A DNA stretch of 64,000 bases from Tilletiaria anomala UBC 951 (Eukaryota; Basidiomycota; Exobasidiomycetes; Georgefischeriales; Tilletiariaceae), in NCBI RefSeq assembly GCF_000711695.1, contig NW_013546922.1:1-64000 (forward strand), in the 5' to 3' direction. The notes below the pieces were generated by a model that saw only the letters and a program-made list of their open reading frames with translations, made no database searches and was not told the origin of the DNA. The position numbers and the translations under genes are program-made. Every line of letters starts with the position of its first letter. The first letter of the stretch is position 1. Shown here in pieces: positions 23,565-35,397 of the stretch.

Positions 23565-25915
23565 ACCGGACGCTCACGGTGATAGGCCGTTGCGCCGTCC
23601 CATCCATGAACATACCATGGTCCCGCGTAGAGGCTGGAGTCCTCTAAGGGCAAAAAGTATGACGTTAAAGAAGGTCAGAATCATTATGAGTTCTCGTCTG
23701 GGATCAAGATTTCGCTAGACTTCCCATTTCCACTAGAAATCCTGCTGTTTCCCAGGGAGTTGGACCTCATTTCCCAGTGGGAATAGGCAATTAGGGGGCG
23801 ATCGGAGCTATTAGCCCCCACGGCAAATTCAGCCATGTTACATACCTATTAAGCATGAAAGTAGCTGGGAACAGTGATTATGTCGAATATCCAAAGTGTA
23901 GACTGGGGTCCGATCATCGATGTACCAAAGGTGGAGAGAGCATGATTGTCGGCGACCGAATGTGATAGTCCCCCACAAAGTCGACAACCACGTTTGAGCT
24001 ATCAGGGGGCGTTTGACGCAGCCTCATACCCTCTCCCTGCGGCATCCTTCTCCTCTTCCTCCACACCTGACCCTAGACAAAGCTATATCCCCCAGGCTTG
24101 AAGAAATATAGCCCTGCTCTTTATCCTTTGCTGGGTGGTTCGGTGCCTGACTGGATAGCTGGCTCCCTGGCGGGGCTTGACGGGCGCAATACTACTCAGG
24201 TGTATGTCCTTTTTCTCCTGACGCTCCAAGTTGAATACCATATCGTCTTTACATGGAAGAAAGTCTGCGGGTGGCAGAGCAGTCGAGTTGCGAGAATTCA
24301 AGGCCAATTCGCAGCATAATGGGTGCATCGCTTCTGGATTTTAGGGTCGCTCTGGAAAAGGGACGAACGAGGCCGACGAGCATGCACCTTCTCGGCCTGC
24401 CAAATGGAAGATCCTGCTTCAGCTGCTCCATGGTTGGAAATCACGTTGATCGGCTCGGGTCAAGCGTTGACCACAGCCAGCGTTAGCTTGATGGGAATCC
24501 GACGGTCTTGTTCGTTAACGCTTGGTCTGACATGATCATCTTTGGGTCAAACGGACAGAGCACGATTTTGAAAGCTAATAAGTTGGCCTTGTCCCCTTCC
24601 TGCTGGGGAACACACAAAGACACATGGGTCTGCGCATTACTCCGGTCACTTTGCCAGTGCAACAGGGCCAGGCCTTCAGAGTGGTAAGAACCGCAACTCA
24701 ATGAACTCACAAACCTGGCGCCAGCCTGTTGCTGCTAGTGAACGCATCAAAGTATGAGCGAATCAATTCATCAAGGCTTCAACGGTGAACGATGAACGCC
24801 GAACGGCGAACCCACCACGGTACCTCAGATGTTCCAGTTATCACGGGTGAAAGGCTTCAGCATTTCTTCCCACCGAAATTAGACTCAGGTCGGCTCACTC
24901 TTGTTTTACACGAGAGTAAGGATGTCTCCCAGGGCACTCGGACATAGTCTTGTAGCCATCTTTTTTATCTGACATTGATCAATCAAGACCGTCCAAGCGC
25001 CCAGACTCTGCTAAGCAATGCTTCTGAATCGTGGAGCCGACTCCGGCATGACGTGGGCGGCTGATGCGCTTGCGACATATTATATCTAATTACATTCAGC
25101 TCGGACGGTGAGGTCGGCGGGAGCATAAATGAAGGCGGCACCGGACTGCTCTTCTCGTTGGTCATCATGGAGCGCACCTCTCTGGCACAAGCTTTCGCTC
25201 ACGACAACATAGCGCCGAGCAGATATGAAGGAGAGCGTCGCAGAAATCGTGCTCATTGGAGTGGTACGCTCATCTTCTGGTTGATGGTAACAGCGAAGCA
25301 AACTCTGATGTCAATGCGCCATGCTGCTACTTGCCGTGCCGAGAGTGCTAAAATCCGTTTGTGTTCACTCTCCAACAAGTCAAAGGGGAATGTGATGGTA
25401 TCAGCGGCCAAACGCTGGACCGTATGCAGAAGCTGGATATACACCAGCCGATTCTTGACCAGATAAGTCCAATATGCGAATCCTACACCTGGGCACCCGT
25501 CGTGCTTCCGCCTGCCGATTCGAGCAATGGGGCACATGTCCGCGTGCAGAGAGGCTCGAGAAGCGCCATCAACACCTCCAAGAGTTCGCACCAACAGCTT
25601 ATTGGGCTTAGCCATGAGGAGATCGGGAGGATCATGCGCAAAGAGTTAAAAGCCAAGTCAAACGGCAACGTCGACGCCATGTAAAACGTTCGCACCGAAA
25701 GCGTACAGTGGGCGAGAAAAAGACGGGGGCGGACGGGGCTGATGGGGCTGATGGGGCCGAAGCGTATCCTGTCCAGCTTTGCTTCAGAAGTGCGGAAGAC
25801 GGCAAGCGCCAAAATTGCCATCCGCTTTTTTGCGAGACGTCCTTCAAGCGCCTGCAGATGGGCAAAGACACGGAGCAAATCTGGGGCATATTCGATCTGA
25901 CCCCGATGGAACTGA
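23565..25915. other. Gene-poor intergenic region
   Basis: About 2.3 kb between the METTL4-like start and the next supported gene. It includes four copies of a heptamer (tgaacga, tgaacgc, cgaacgg, cgaaccc) at 24786-24813. From 25225 onward frames on the plus strand may be upstream exons of the following gene: a short MKESVAEIVLIGV segment, and a frame at 25361-25684 with GISGQTLDRMQKLDIH and IGLSHEEIGRIMRKELK. Splice links for them are not secure. The part from 23565 to 25150 shows nothing coding that I would defend. Confidence 0.4.
24786..24813 (+). repeat. Short heptamer repeat, four units
   Basis: Four successive heptamers tgaacga, tgaacgc, cgaacgg and cgaaccc in the gene-poor stretch upstream of the unknown gene at 25.9 kb. 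The units share GAAC at fixed spacing. May be chance drift of a minisatellite or spaced protein-binding sites. Confidence 0.6.
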
Positions 25916-26529
25916 ATGCACGTGCATCATATTTCGTCACAGGGAAAGAGCTATGAACTTGAATATCGCTTGTCGCAGGCCGACTTCCCGGACGCGCAAC
26001 TTCGTCAGCACGGAACATTCGATCTCGAGCGACTCGGTCATGCTGCTGCTCAAAGAGGACTGTAAGTTGCGAATGTGCCCCGAGCGGACAACTGCTAACC
26101 CAGAGGTAAAAGCCGAGCAAATCACATGCGCGAGGGAGCTCGAGACGGCACGGAACTCCTGCAGCCTTTCCAGCTCGAAGCTGGGAATGGTGTGAGTTGG
26201 CTGGTGCGCATTCATTTCTTATATTCAACATGTACTCAGCCTGTCCGGATGATAACGGCACGATGCAGGTGATCCACTGTTTCAGCACCTACTGCTTAGA
26301 GCAAAAAGTCGCCAACGACTGCTCGTTGCACCCGAGCCACGCGCCCAAGCCGCGCGTAGGCGAAGGCAAGGTTGTTTCGCTGTACGATTCCATCGTCCTG
26401 ATGGACGGCACCTGCAGTGTCCACGAGGGTAAAGAGCTGCGCGAGAGTCTGCACAGGTACGAAAGAGTTCGGAGAGAGGTGGCAATACAGGTATTGGAGG
26501 AATTGGATCCGCCCGATTCCAAGTTGTAG
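25916..26529 (+). CDS. Unrecognised gene with three well-supported 3' exons
   Basis: Three exons join in consistent phase. The first contains GKSYELEYRLSQADFPDAQ and TFDLERLGHAAAQRGL. The second (GKSRANHMREGARDGTELL, then QPFQLEAGN) follows a GTAAGT...CTAACCCAG intron. The third (CPDDNGTMQVIHCFSTYCLE, LHPSHAPKPRVGEGKVVSL, DSIVLMDGTCSVHEGKEL) ends at TAG 26529. The ATG at 25916 (MHVHHISSQ) would give about 180 residues. Alternatively the first exon starts at 25943 after a CACAG acceptor and the gene reaches back towards 25225. I do not recognise the family. No membrane span or signal peptide is visible. The consistent intron phases and even composition argue that it is real. Confidence 0.55.
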
Positions 26530-26673
26530 AGTTGCACTCTTTGGTGGCGGTGCGCGAGATGTATTATTCATCGTCAACTACTTTATTCGTGTACCTTACC
26601 TGTTTCATATACGTTTTCCTCATCACATGGGGGGGAAATCGAAGTAATGCGGACGTTTATGCTTTCACACTCG

Positions 26674-28902
26674 CTAGATGCGTCCGTCAACCTCGCCCTT
26701 GAGAATGCAACTGAGCAGCGTATCCGTCGCCTTGGGATTATCAAGGTAGACGTGGTGCCCCGCGTCGGGGACAACAAAGCAGGAACCGGTTTTGTTGCCA
26801 GCGTCAGCGAGCGCGCGGCATGCCAAGCGGCCAGCAGCGACGTCCATCCAGTCGCGCCGGCCGTAGATGAAGGAGACGGGCATGCGGAGGGGCGCGAGGC
26901 GGTAGAGCATCGGGTAGCGTGCGAACTGTGACAAAGGTTATAGCGTCAGCATCCAAGCAGCATTGATGATGGACGATGATGGACAGAACGAGCGAAAAGA
27001 GAGCTGCACTTACCGCTCCAGGCGCCAAGATGTAACTCAAGCAATACTCGCTACTTCCCTTTGAGCTGAAGATAGCATGGCTGTACGCATGCAGCGCGCG
27101 TAGATCCTCTTCTTGCAGCGCACCAAAACGCCTGCGCGTGTACCGGCCCGTCAGCATGGGCCCAAAGAAAGCCGAGGAGCGGATCAGCGCGAACGGCGAG
27201 ATGTTCTGGTCCCATAGCCATGTGAAGAGCGCCCGCGTGCGGCGGCCGATGCGCGGTGGCGGGCTCGGCTTTTGATCTGTGGCTAGTGTCGATGCCGATG
27301 CCGGCACAGATCCGGTTGCATTCCCGGTGGCGCCGGCATTCAGGCTTGCGTTGGCGTTGACTTTGGAGTCGGTCGTTGCGCAGGGAGCAGCGGCGTCGAT
27401 GGTCTGCCGATTGACAGCCTGCACACCCACCTGCTCCAGGGCGGCCCTTGCAGACGCGATCGACTTGCGCTTCGAATCTTCGCCTGTAATCTCAGCTATT
27501 GCCTCCTTTATCCCTTCGTCTTCCACCTGTTGCTGCTGCTCTTGCATCTGTTTCAAACCGATGGCAGGCGATTGCGTGAGGTCTTCGCGCGATGCCGCCT
27601 GTAGGTTCTTGGGCGCAAATGTACCCCTTGTGCCGTTTGGCTCGTTAGGGTCTGCAGAGGCAAAGCATTGAAGTCAGACGTCGTCGCTGCGCATGAGTCA
27701 TTCTCTTGCACTGACGGTGCTTACTCACTAGAACCAATTCCTGCGGGACTGACACAAACGACACGCTCGACGCGATGCGGGTACTTGAGCGCGTACGCCA
27801 AGCTGAGATACCCGCCAAGCGAGTGACCGATGATGGTCATGCGCTCAATGCGCATCGCCTGGCGCCAGCTCTCAAGGGAGTCGATGAAAAACGACTCGGC
27901 GGCAAGCGTACGCGCTATTATGATGTCTGATTCCTCTGCACCTGCTGTGCCGACTGGAGAGGGGGATGATGACCGCGACGCCGACGCCGACGAAGAGAGG
28001 TTTGGCTCGCAGTTGTTCGAAGCGACTACGTGATCGCCGGCGCCAAGGTAAGCTCCAGTGTCAGCACCAGGCAGGCCATTCTTTGGCACGTGAAATGGGA
28101 CCCGAGCGCTGCGCCCCATGCCGAGCCAATCGAGCGCGAACAAGCGACTAGACGTATAGCCGCCAGTGGCACCTTCCGCTGGCGTGTATTCTGCAAGCGC
28201 CTTGATATTCTGGAAGAAGAAGGAGGTTCCTGCGCCATACCCATGCAGCAAGACGACCTTTTGCTCTTTAGCCCACTCTTCGGGTGTTGCATCTGGTGAA
28301 ACGTGTGGCGAGCCTATCTCAAGCGTGTTGATCTGCCGCGGCGCCTTGCTGGCCCAGAGCGACTGGAGGAAGCCACTGCTGGGGGCCGACGGCGTCATGG
28401 TTCCCGTGGGTGACGAGGCAGACGAGGTTGACGTGGATGAAGAAGATGACGAGACAGGCGTGGAATTTGTGGGAGGGACATCGCGGTCAATGTCGACAAG
28501 ATGCACAAACCCGACTTTCCCATCAGTCGAGTTGAGCCTGGTACCCATCGTAGCGCGTAGGCCCATCTTTTCCTTTTCGACCTTGTCCACGTTGCGATTG
28601 GGAATGCTGCGCCTCGCATCGTCCCCGCTGCTTGCCTCGTCTTTGCTGCCGAACGTGTCGCGCCAGACGCGGTCTATCCGCCCATTGCGCACGTTGCCGA
28701 CGGTGGCGCCGTTAAAGTACGGCGTGTGCCGCTTGTACAGATGTATCTCTGCGTCTGCACCGTCACGTGCTGGGCGCGATTTAAGCCATGCTGAGAATGA
28801 CTCGCGGAAGCTCGATGGAATGCTCGGTGGTGTATATATGCCGCTTTGAGCATCGGTACCTGGGGACTGGACGGGCGCAGGGACCGTTGCAGGGGACGCC
28901 AT
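26674..28902 (-). CDS. Alpha/beta hydrolase of the CGI-58/ABHD4-5/CLD1 type
   Basis: Lipid-acting alpha/beta hydrolase. Relatives include yeast Cld1 (cardiolipin deacylase) and Ict1 (acyltransferase). The start is the ATG at 28902 (MASPATVPAP). The oxyanion-region motif KVVLLHGYGAGTSFFFQN is followed by LFALDWLGMGRSAR and the nucleophile elbow MTIIGHSLGGYLSLAYA. The acid side is SFIYGRRDWMDVAAG, and the catalytic histidine lies in PDAGHHVYLDNP, which also contains the HX4D motif of the CGI-58 group. A low-complexity Ser/Thr segment (about residues 180-200) and another between the core strands make it longer than yeast Cld1. Two introns lie near 27720-27560 and 27012-26935. The exact subfamily and mitochondrial location are inference. 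Confidence 0.87.
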
Positions 28903-30446
28903 GCTGGATGCGCTTGGGCAGGAAGACGATGTGGCGTTCCAGACTTTTTGCTGTTCAGAATGTGAGAGGGACCCGTCTCCGAAGCAAATATGGGCCCTGA
29001 CTGCGCCTTTTTTCGTCCTGGCGCTGTTGCGGTGCGAAAGGACGACTTGGATACTACGAGCTGTCGTTTGTCGGAGCAAATAAGATTTTAATGCTTGATC
29101 TAACGAATGTGTTATCGCTGCTGCCGCGAGTGGCAGACTTGTCTGAAGCAGGTATGCTGGCGTTTTGAACGATTACGTGCAGCTCCCCACACGCACTTCG
29201 CTCTGTTTGCTCTGATAAGTCTCGCCTGTGGCCTTGTCCCTTTGATAGTCCTAGTCGGACAAAGCGATATAAGATGAGCCCTTGAAAGCTGGAGGAGGCG
29301 CCGGAATTGGCAAGCACGTGAAACGTCAGCTTGCAGGTAGTAGCTGCTCGCTGCTGGACGTAGCTGGCGGTATGTCAGGATACGGGCAATTCTTGAAACG
29401 GGCTTTGTGCAGTGGGATGCGGACGAGGTGGTGGACAACCAGGGCGCGATTGGATGTGTGAACGTCGGTCAAAGTGCGCATATGCACTTCGCGTCCTGAA
29501 TAAAGGCAGTCATATAACGACGCTGCACATGCAGACGAGGATGGGACGACTGTAGAAGGAAGGAGTATTTCAGCTGAAAACGCAGCTTTGAACTGGTGTA
29601 TCTATCAGGTGCAATATGCTATCTCGAAGTCAGCCCAGCAAACCTTGTTTCCTGGCAACCATAGAAACAGAGTTGATTACGGGGGATTGTGATGCACGGC
29701 ACACCTTGGGCTTCGGGGGTTTCCGGCAGCCGGATTCCTGGCATCCCAGGGAATCCACCGGGAATGTGCGGCGCTGCCAATGCTAAACGCCGGCTCGGCC
29801 GGCACACATGCGACACGGCCCCGTATCTCCGCCGTCCCTACCACATGCGATACTATGCTATGCTGATTCCTGATCCAACTTCGACTCACACAGGCTGGAG
29901 CGTCTCCATCGCAAGCATTAATGAAGGTGTACCATGGAAGATGAGCGTCATAGTGCGTGAGTTCTCTGGTATGAAGCGAGTGCTAATTACAAGAAGGGTT
30001 AGTCAGTCCATGCTTACTCCTTGCGGTACGCTCCAACGCTCCAAGTTCCACCGGCAGCGTACGCGACCTCATGTCCATATTCCCATGGCGACTGGGCAGC
30101 TCACCGCATCGAAATGCCGCAATTGCCGCACAATATGCCTACTCTGTAAAGGTGACCGTTTTTGTAGTCCGAGCAAGGGCTCCTGTATTCAAGGCATGAT
30201 ACCTCACAAGTAGCACATCAGATTTACATACATCAATCCACCAGTGGGGGTTTGAAAGAACAAATGATATCACCGACGGTTAGGACACGGGGGCCAGCGT
30301 CTCGTCTAAGCTGCACAGTGCGTAGCACAACAAGATCTGGTCTACAACGTTAGTGCTTTAGTAGTTGCGGCTGCTGGCCAGGCACTAGAATTCGAAAAGG
30401 AGAGTTTATGCGTGGATCGTGAGCTGCTAGTCCAAGATCTCAAGAG
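28903..30446. other. Intergenic region without a recognisable gene
   Basis: About 1.5 kb. A plus-strand frame of 174 codons (29689-30213) has mixed composition, many rare-type codons and no family features, and I regard it as chance. An imperfect palindrome with arms AAGTGC and GCACTT lies at 29472-29489. The left end holds the promoter of the hydrolase gene. Confidence 0.45.
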
Positions 30447-31006
30447 CTACACGGAACCCAAGAGAATGCTCTTCGTCGGCAGGTGGAACTGATCATACAT
30501 GTAAGGACCGTAATTACCATAGCTCATGGCCTCAGACTGGCATTCGTAGATCTGGATAGGAATACGCGTCGTAGATCCGGAAGCTGAAATCAAGCAGTTG
30601 AGTCAACGCGAAAAGAACAGGGAGCAGTGAGCTTCCAGGCAAGTAGCGAACGCACTGCTGAGAACGTCTTCATTGATGCTCGTGTATTGGCCCGTGATCT
30701 TGTCCATGGGCATATCGCTGTTTTCCTTAAAAACGCAAAAGCGAGCAGAATGGTGCGTCGGTACGGTTGCTTCTGAAGCGCAGGATTTGGACGGTCCGGA
30801 CTACAACTGGCTATTATGATCGTTGAAGGTCAGAACTGGCCAAAATAGAATTAAAGCGTTTCCGCAAAAGACATCTGGGAAAGGAGGCTAGGTGCTGCCC
30901 ACGGTGACTGGTAATTAAAAAAGAAGAGCGGCACCTACTATGATTGAGTAGGAGCGTCCGCGCCAGCGACAGTGTAGTAAGCAGGGTCAAGGGTATCGAG
31001 GTCCAT
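30447..31006 (-). CDS. Three-exon gene for an 88-residue Tyr-rich protein of unknown function
   Basis: Exon 1 (31006-30939) reads MDLDTLDPAYYTVAGADA and ends in phase 2 before GTAGGT. Exon 2 (30717-30656) reads DMPMDKITGQYTSINEDVLS, entered through AACAG. Exon 3 (30583-30447) reads TTRIPIQIYECQSEAMSY, then GNYGPYMYDQFHLPTKS, and ends LLGSV before TAG. The three exons sum to 267 nt, exactly 89 codons, with phases that agree at both joints. Intron 2 has a GTGCGT donor and a TTGACTCAAC branch-like site before TTTCAG. There is no signal peptide or membrane span. Nine tyrosines in 88 residues is unusual. I recognise no family. Too small for ordinary gene callers, it could easily be missed. Confidence 0.58.
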
Positions 31007-31356
31007 GGTGCCAAAGGAAACGAGGCTTCATGTGATCTGCCATTGCGTTGGTGCGTTTGCTGTTGGTACAACCGGTACCATTCGTACAACCCGAGTCTTG
31101 TTCGAAAGCACCATAAGGATGCATAAGTGGCGGTCATGCATGCTCGCCATCCAACCATATGCAACCTGGTGTCTTACATTTAAATGGCGTTCGTCTCCTC
31201 GGCCCTCATTGTTCGAACCACTTGAGGTTTCCAAAACCCCAAGATAACAGACATAACTACGACAAAGACCGCCTGGGATGTATGAGCACATCTCCTTTGC
31301 TCTTTTAACAAGTGTGGGAGCAACCACGAAGCAAAATCATTGCTAGTTGGGAATAG

Positions 31357-31602
31357 CCAAGGAGCGGGAGGACCGCTTGTGAAGAGGAGGAACGATGGAG
31401 CAGAAAGGAACTGCGGATGCTGCAACATGCGACGCGCCTGTCACTTGTAGAGTATATCACACAGCTTTCGCCGGGTCCCCGAGACTTCGCCTCCCTCCGC
31501 CCCCACCACCTATCTGCACAGGCTGCCTTTGTACAGCTCCCGCCGCCCGATCTCACCGCCAAGGCCAACTCAAAACTTTATCCCTACATACTAGTCAATC
31601 TT
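31357..31602 (+). CDS. Candidate internal exon of an unrecognised plus-strand gene
   Basis: An exon-like frame bounded by a TAG acceptor (after 31356) and a GTGCGT donor (at 31603) encodes 82 residues. They include EEEERWSRKELRMLQHATRL, VEYITQLSPGPRDFASL and PPPDLTAKANSKLYPYILV. Its codon choice looks coding. A possible first exon starts at ATG 31184 (MAFVSSALI, weak GTTCGA donor, phase 0). A possible next exon begins after the strong acceptor CCCCCCACAG at 31872 and reads [20 protein letters not shown] before GTAAGAG. That last piece would overlap the UBA1 3' end on the other strand. No family recognised. Confidence 0.38.
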
Positions 31603-31875
31603 GTGCGTTCGGTTCCTTCTGGTCGGCGGCGTAAGCGATGCTGAGCAGATGACTGCCAGCCATAGAGATGCACTGCATACGACTATCTGTGTGTACTACA
31701 TACATCGTATACACTGCGGATGGGTAGTGCGCCTGACACGGTAAACGCTTAAGGTGCATCAAGAGAGGCATGCAGCAGGTCACCGTCTGCCTTGTCGTAC
31801 GCCGTGCGTAGCCTAGATAGTAAAATACATCTGCGCGATCTTTGCGTCTAATCGGTCTGTTTCCCCCCACAGCCT

Positions 31876-34800
31876 TCACGCTACTTGGACCTTGAGAAAG
31901 GGAACCTGGGAAAGACGCGATGGATCAAGAAGGGGAAGGTAAGAGAGCTGCGTTGTGCAACAATTTTTTTTTGCCCAGACGCACCTCAACATCCTCGCCG
32001 TCTTCGTCGTCGGCCATAATCTCGACAACAGTCCACTTAACATGCTGCAGGTGATTTTCAAGGCATTAGCAAGGCCCCACGACAACAGACTCAGAGTTGC
32101 ATCGCGTGCGGCTCACTGGCTCGATCGGCTTCTTGCTGATAGTCTCAATCAACTGCCTCATGGGCATCTTGAGCCTGTCGTTCTTATTCTTGGCGAAAGG
32201 TGAGTAAAGCATCGAAACGCCCGAGCTGACCATGGTGATGTCCAGCTTCTCCTTTGTCTTGAAATCCTCGATGAGCTGGCCGAGAGTCGGGTTGCCTGGA
32301 ACAGTGAAGCGGTCCCAGAGCGTCCACTCTTTGTCTGTGCATCGAAATCGTGTAAGACCTGTCAGTTGCTGCCAAATTAAACACGCCAGGTCAACTACGT
32401 ACCGTAGTACTTGTTCTTTGCGGGAGGGATCGGCTCGGCGGACGATACGAACGGTAGAGCAAGATTGACGAAGGACTGGGACCGAATGAAAAGATGACGT
32501 CAGCCTCAAGCGACACATTCGCGCAGCGTCTCGCGATCTTGGCGCCACTCACATTTTTATAGTCCTCGATGGTCTTGTGCTCCATATCGAGCATCTTGTA
32601 CAGCTCGAGGCAGACAAGGCCACTGGCGACACTTGTCGACGTGATGAGCGCCGGGATGATCTTGCCAGCGATACCTTTGACCTTGTGCTTGTCAGCGGTC
32701 TGGATGGCATAGTTAACCGCGCGTAGATTGGCCGCTGCGGCGATGAAGTCGATGTGGAAGTTGTCATCGACGTCCTTCTCAAACTCGACTGGCGTGAGCC
32801 GGAATCCGGCCATCGAAGATGGCGGCGGCAGGCTGCTCGCAAGCTCCGTCAGCTCCGTCTCGGACGCTTGGGCCGCCGGCTGCGGCGCCTCATTGTCATT
32901 CGTCTGCACCTTGACATTGCTCTTGGGCGTGAACTCGGGAACCTTGACATTGGCGAGCGCCTTTTGAAAGGCGGCTGGATCCCGCTCGCCTCGCAAGCCG
33001 TAGTTAAACGCGTGCAAGTTGGCTGCAGAGATGACATAGTCGAGATGGAGCGGGTCCGTTGAATCAAACGTGATTGGCTTTGGCGCACGTTTGGGGCCCG
33101 ACCAGAATGGCTGACCGGACGAAGTGACCGCATCTGCAGGCAAGCTGAAGAGCAGCTGTCGGATGGTGTTGTTGTAGTCCTCTTCAAATTTGAGCCTAGC
33201 CCACGCGATGCACGCCTCAAACGAGATCGGCCGACCCTCGACGAGATATGACTTGATTTGCCGCACCTGCTCGGTCTGACTCCCGCCCGCTTTGAGCGTC
33301 GTTTCGATATAATCTGGCTGGGTCAGATACTGGTTGACGTTCTCGGCAGGCTTAATAAACAGCTCATCGAACTTTTCGCGCGCCCATTGGATTGTGTGTT
33401 CGATGGCGTTTGGAAAGTTCTTCAGCGTGCATACTGGGATCGATTTCTCGGGCGGATCTTGTGAGGACGAGTATGACTCAGTGAGGTGCGGAACGACGAC
33501 CTGTGTGTTGAGCTTGGTGCCGAGCGTGCCCGATTCGAGCAGCGGCTTTTCGTAGTAAACGCAGCGCCGATCCATGTACTGTCTCGCCTGTACGTTGTCC
33601 AGTGCGTTCGTGACGCCGTTCAGCTTTTCGAAAAAGTCGTCTCCGTAGACATCCTCGGTCTCTGGGCCAACTCTGTTCTGATGCGAGACGATCTTTCCCT
33701 TCAGGTCCGGGTTCATCTCGGTCACGGCCGCTGCTGCAGTGTCTGCCTTGAAGGAGCCGACATCCTTGGGCCGGAAGAGAAACTGGCGATTGAGATTGCT
33801 CTTCTCGATCGTGTCCATGTCGGTGACATGGATGGCGCCTTGCGGCCCGGTCGCCAGGCCCATCATTGCCCAGTTTTTTAGCATCTCGCAGCCGATCGCA
33901 CCGGCACCGACGAGAAACTGTCGTGCGTTGCCGATCTTCTCCTGGAAGCCCTTGCCAAAGACAGCGATCTGCGCGTCATAGCGCGTGCCGAGAGGCGCAA
34001 AGTCCGACTCGGGCAGCTTGTTCGTGTCCGCAGGCAGCGACTCTAGAGAGTCGACGTACATGTGCTGGAGCAGTGGGTGGAACTTACCGCTGCATGCCTT
34101 GAGCACCTCTTGTCCTACAAAGCCACCGACAAATGCGACCATCGGCGACAGGTCTCCTCGCGCCTGCTTTGCCAGCTCGAGTACCACGTTCTCCTGCAGT
34201 TCACCCTCGGTGCCGGCGGCCTTGAATATCTCTTTGGCGAGAGCAAGCACAATCCGGGCGTCTGACTCGCTCCTTGGCTCTGGTAATCGCCCTTCCCTGT
34301 CCCAGAATGCAGAAAGGGCTTGCCAGCCAGCGTGCAGCGTGGGCGGGCGGTCGAATTTGGCAAAGTCTGAGATAAGGTGCTCTGGTGCTTTGAGACTTTC
34401 CTTGAGGCTCTTAAAGTCGATCACTTTCGGCATCTTGACCTGTGTAAAGGTACCTCCACGCTTATATTCCCCTTGAAGGCCGGTCGTGTCGCCGATCGTG
34501 AATGTGTAGGGGCCCTTGATGGTAACCTTTCGGGGCTTGCACCCATTCAGCTCTTCCAGCCCTTGCACCTCGCTGAACGTCACGTAGTCTCCGTCTTCCA
34601 GCCCATGCCTCGTCTCGTCGAGCGTCGTGACGAGCCCATCGGCGCTCTTGTCGATCGAAGTGACCATGCCGTTCAGAGGCTGCTCGCCAGTCGGGTCGAT
34701 GCAGGGGAACTTTTCGCCAAAGTCGCAGAAAACGCTGCCAAAGAGACCGCGCACGTCTGCTGCGACAAAGTGGGTCCTCGAAGAGTGCGTAATGTCGTTG

Positions 34801-35397
34801 ATCGCAAGCTGGCGCGAAAGCGGCTGATCGGTGAGGACAACAGCCTGTCACAATCGATGCAAAGGGCTTCAGCACCATTCGGCTCCATGCAGCCTGGCCA
34901 CGACGTGCACGCACCTGGTAGCGTGAAAGCACCTCCTTCGTCAGCTCCTTCTCCTCCAGCACCTTGACTGGTACGTAAGAATTGAGTTCTGCTAACCGCG
35001 GCGCAGTCGCCTCCGCTCGAGTGTGTCCGCTTCGGATGTCAGAAGGCCGCAAGAAGAACTGCGAAGAAAGGTCTTGGATCTCCACCTTGGCTGGGTCGTA
35101 CAGGGTTACAGACTTGACACCCGCAAGCGCAACGTTCTTGGCTGCAGGTATGCAATCCAAGATTATTCTAAGTCAACTCTGCTTTGCTACGCGTGCTTCG
35201 TGCGCATCTGCAATTGAGCTGCGCCGTCACGCTGGGAGAAACTCACCGATCTCAGCGCCCAAGCCTTTGAGTCCGACGATGAGGACGTTGCTTACTGCCA
35301 TGCGCTTCATGGCATCGTGTCCAAGGACATACAATTGCCTGCTGTACAAACCCTCATCGATCTGGTTGGCGTCGTGGTCGACCTTCATCTCGCTCAT
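31876..35397 (-). CDS. UBA1: Ubiquitin-activating enzyme E1
   Basis: E1 enzyme that adenylates ubiquitin and passes it as a thioester to E2s. The start is the ATG at 35397 ([20 protein letters not shown], then [13 protein letters not shown]), with the inactive adenylation half following ([13 protein letters not shown]). The large exon (about 34820-32570) carries the active adenylation domain: [20 protein letters not shown] and [20 protein letters not shown]. The catalytic cysteine is in [18 protein letters not shown]. The adenylation core ends at [20 protein letters not shown]. Small exons then add [36 protein letters not shown] and the ubiquitin-fold domain ([18 protein letters not shown]). 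The last exons read [17 protein letters not shown] before TGA at 31876. About 1030 residues with at least five introns. All E1 motifs are intact. Confidence 0.96.

Noticed and set aside
29472-29489. Imperfect palindrome AAGTGC...GCACTT
   Set aside because: Only six-base arms; expected by chance in this amount of sequence.
29689-30213. 174-codon plus-strand frame
   Set aside because: Mixed composition with no ordered blocks or splice coherence; most likely chance in a GC-rich stretch.
31978-32203. Plus-strand continuation of the candidate gene over UBA1 ([14 protein letters not shown])
   Set aside because: Exactly complementary to the conserved UBA1 ubiquitin-fold exon, so it is best read as an antisense shadow.
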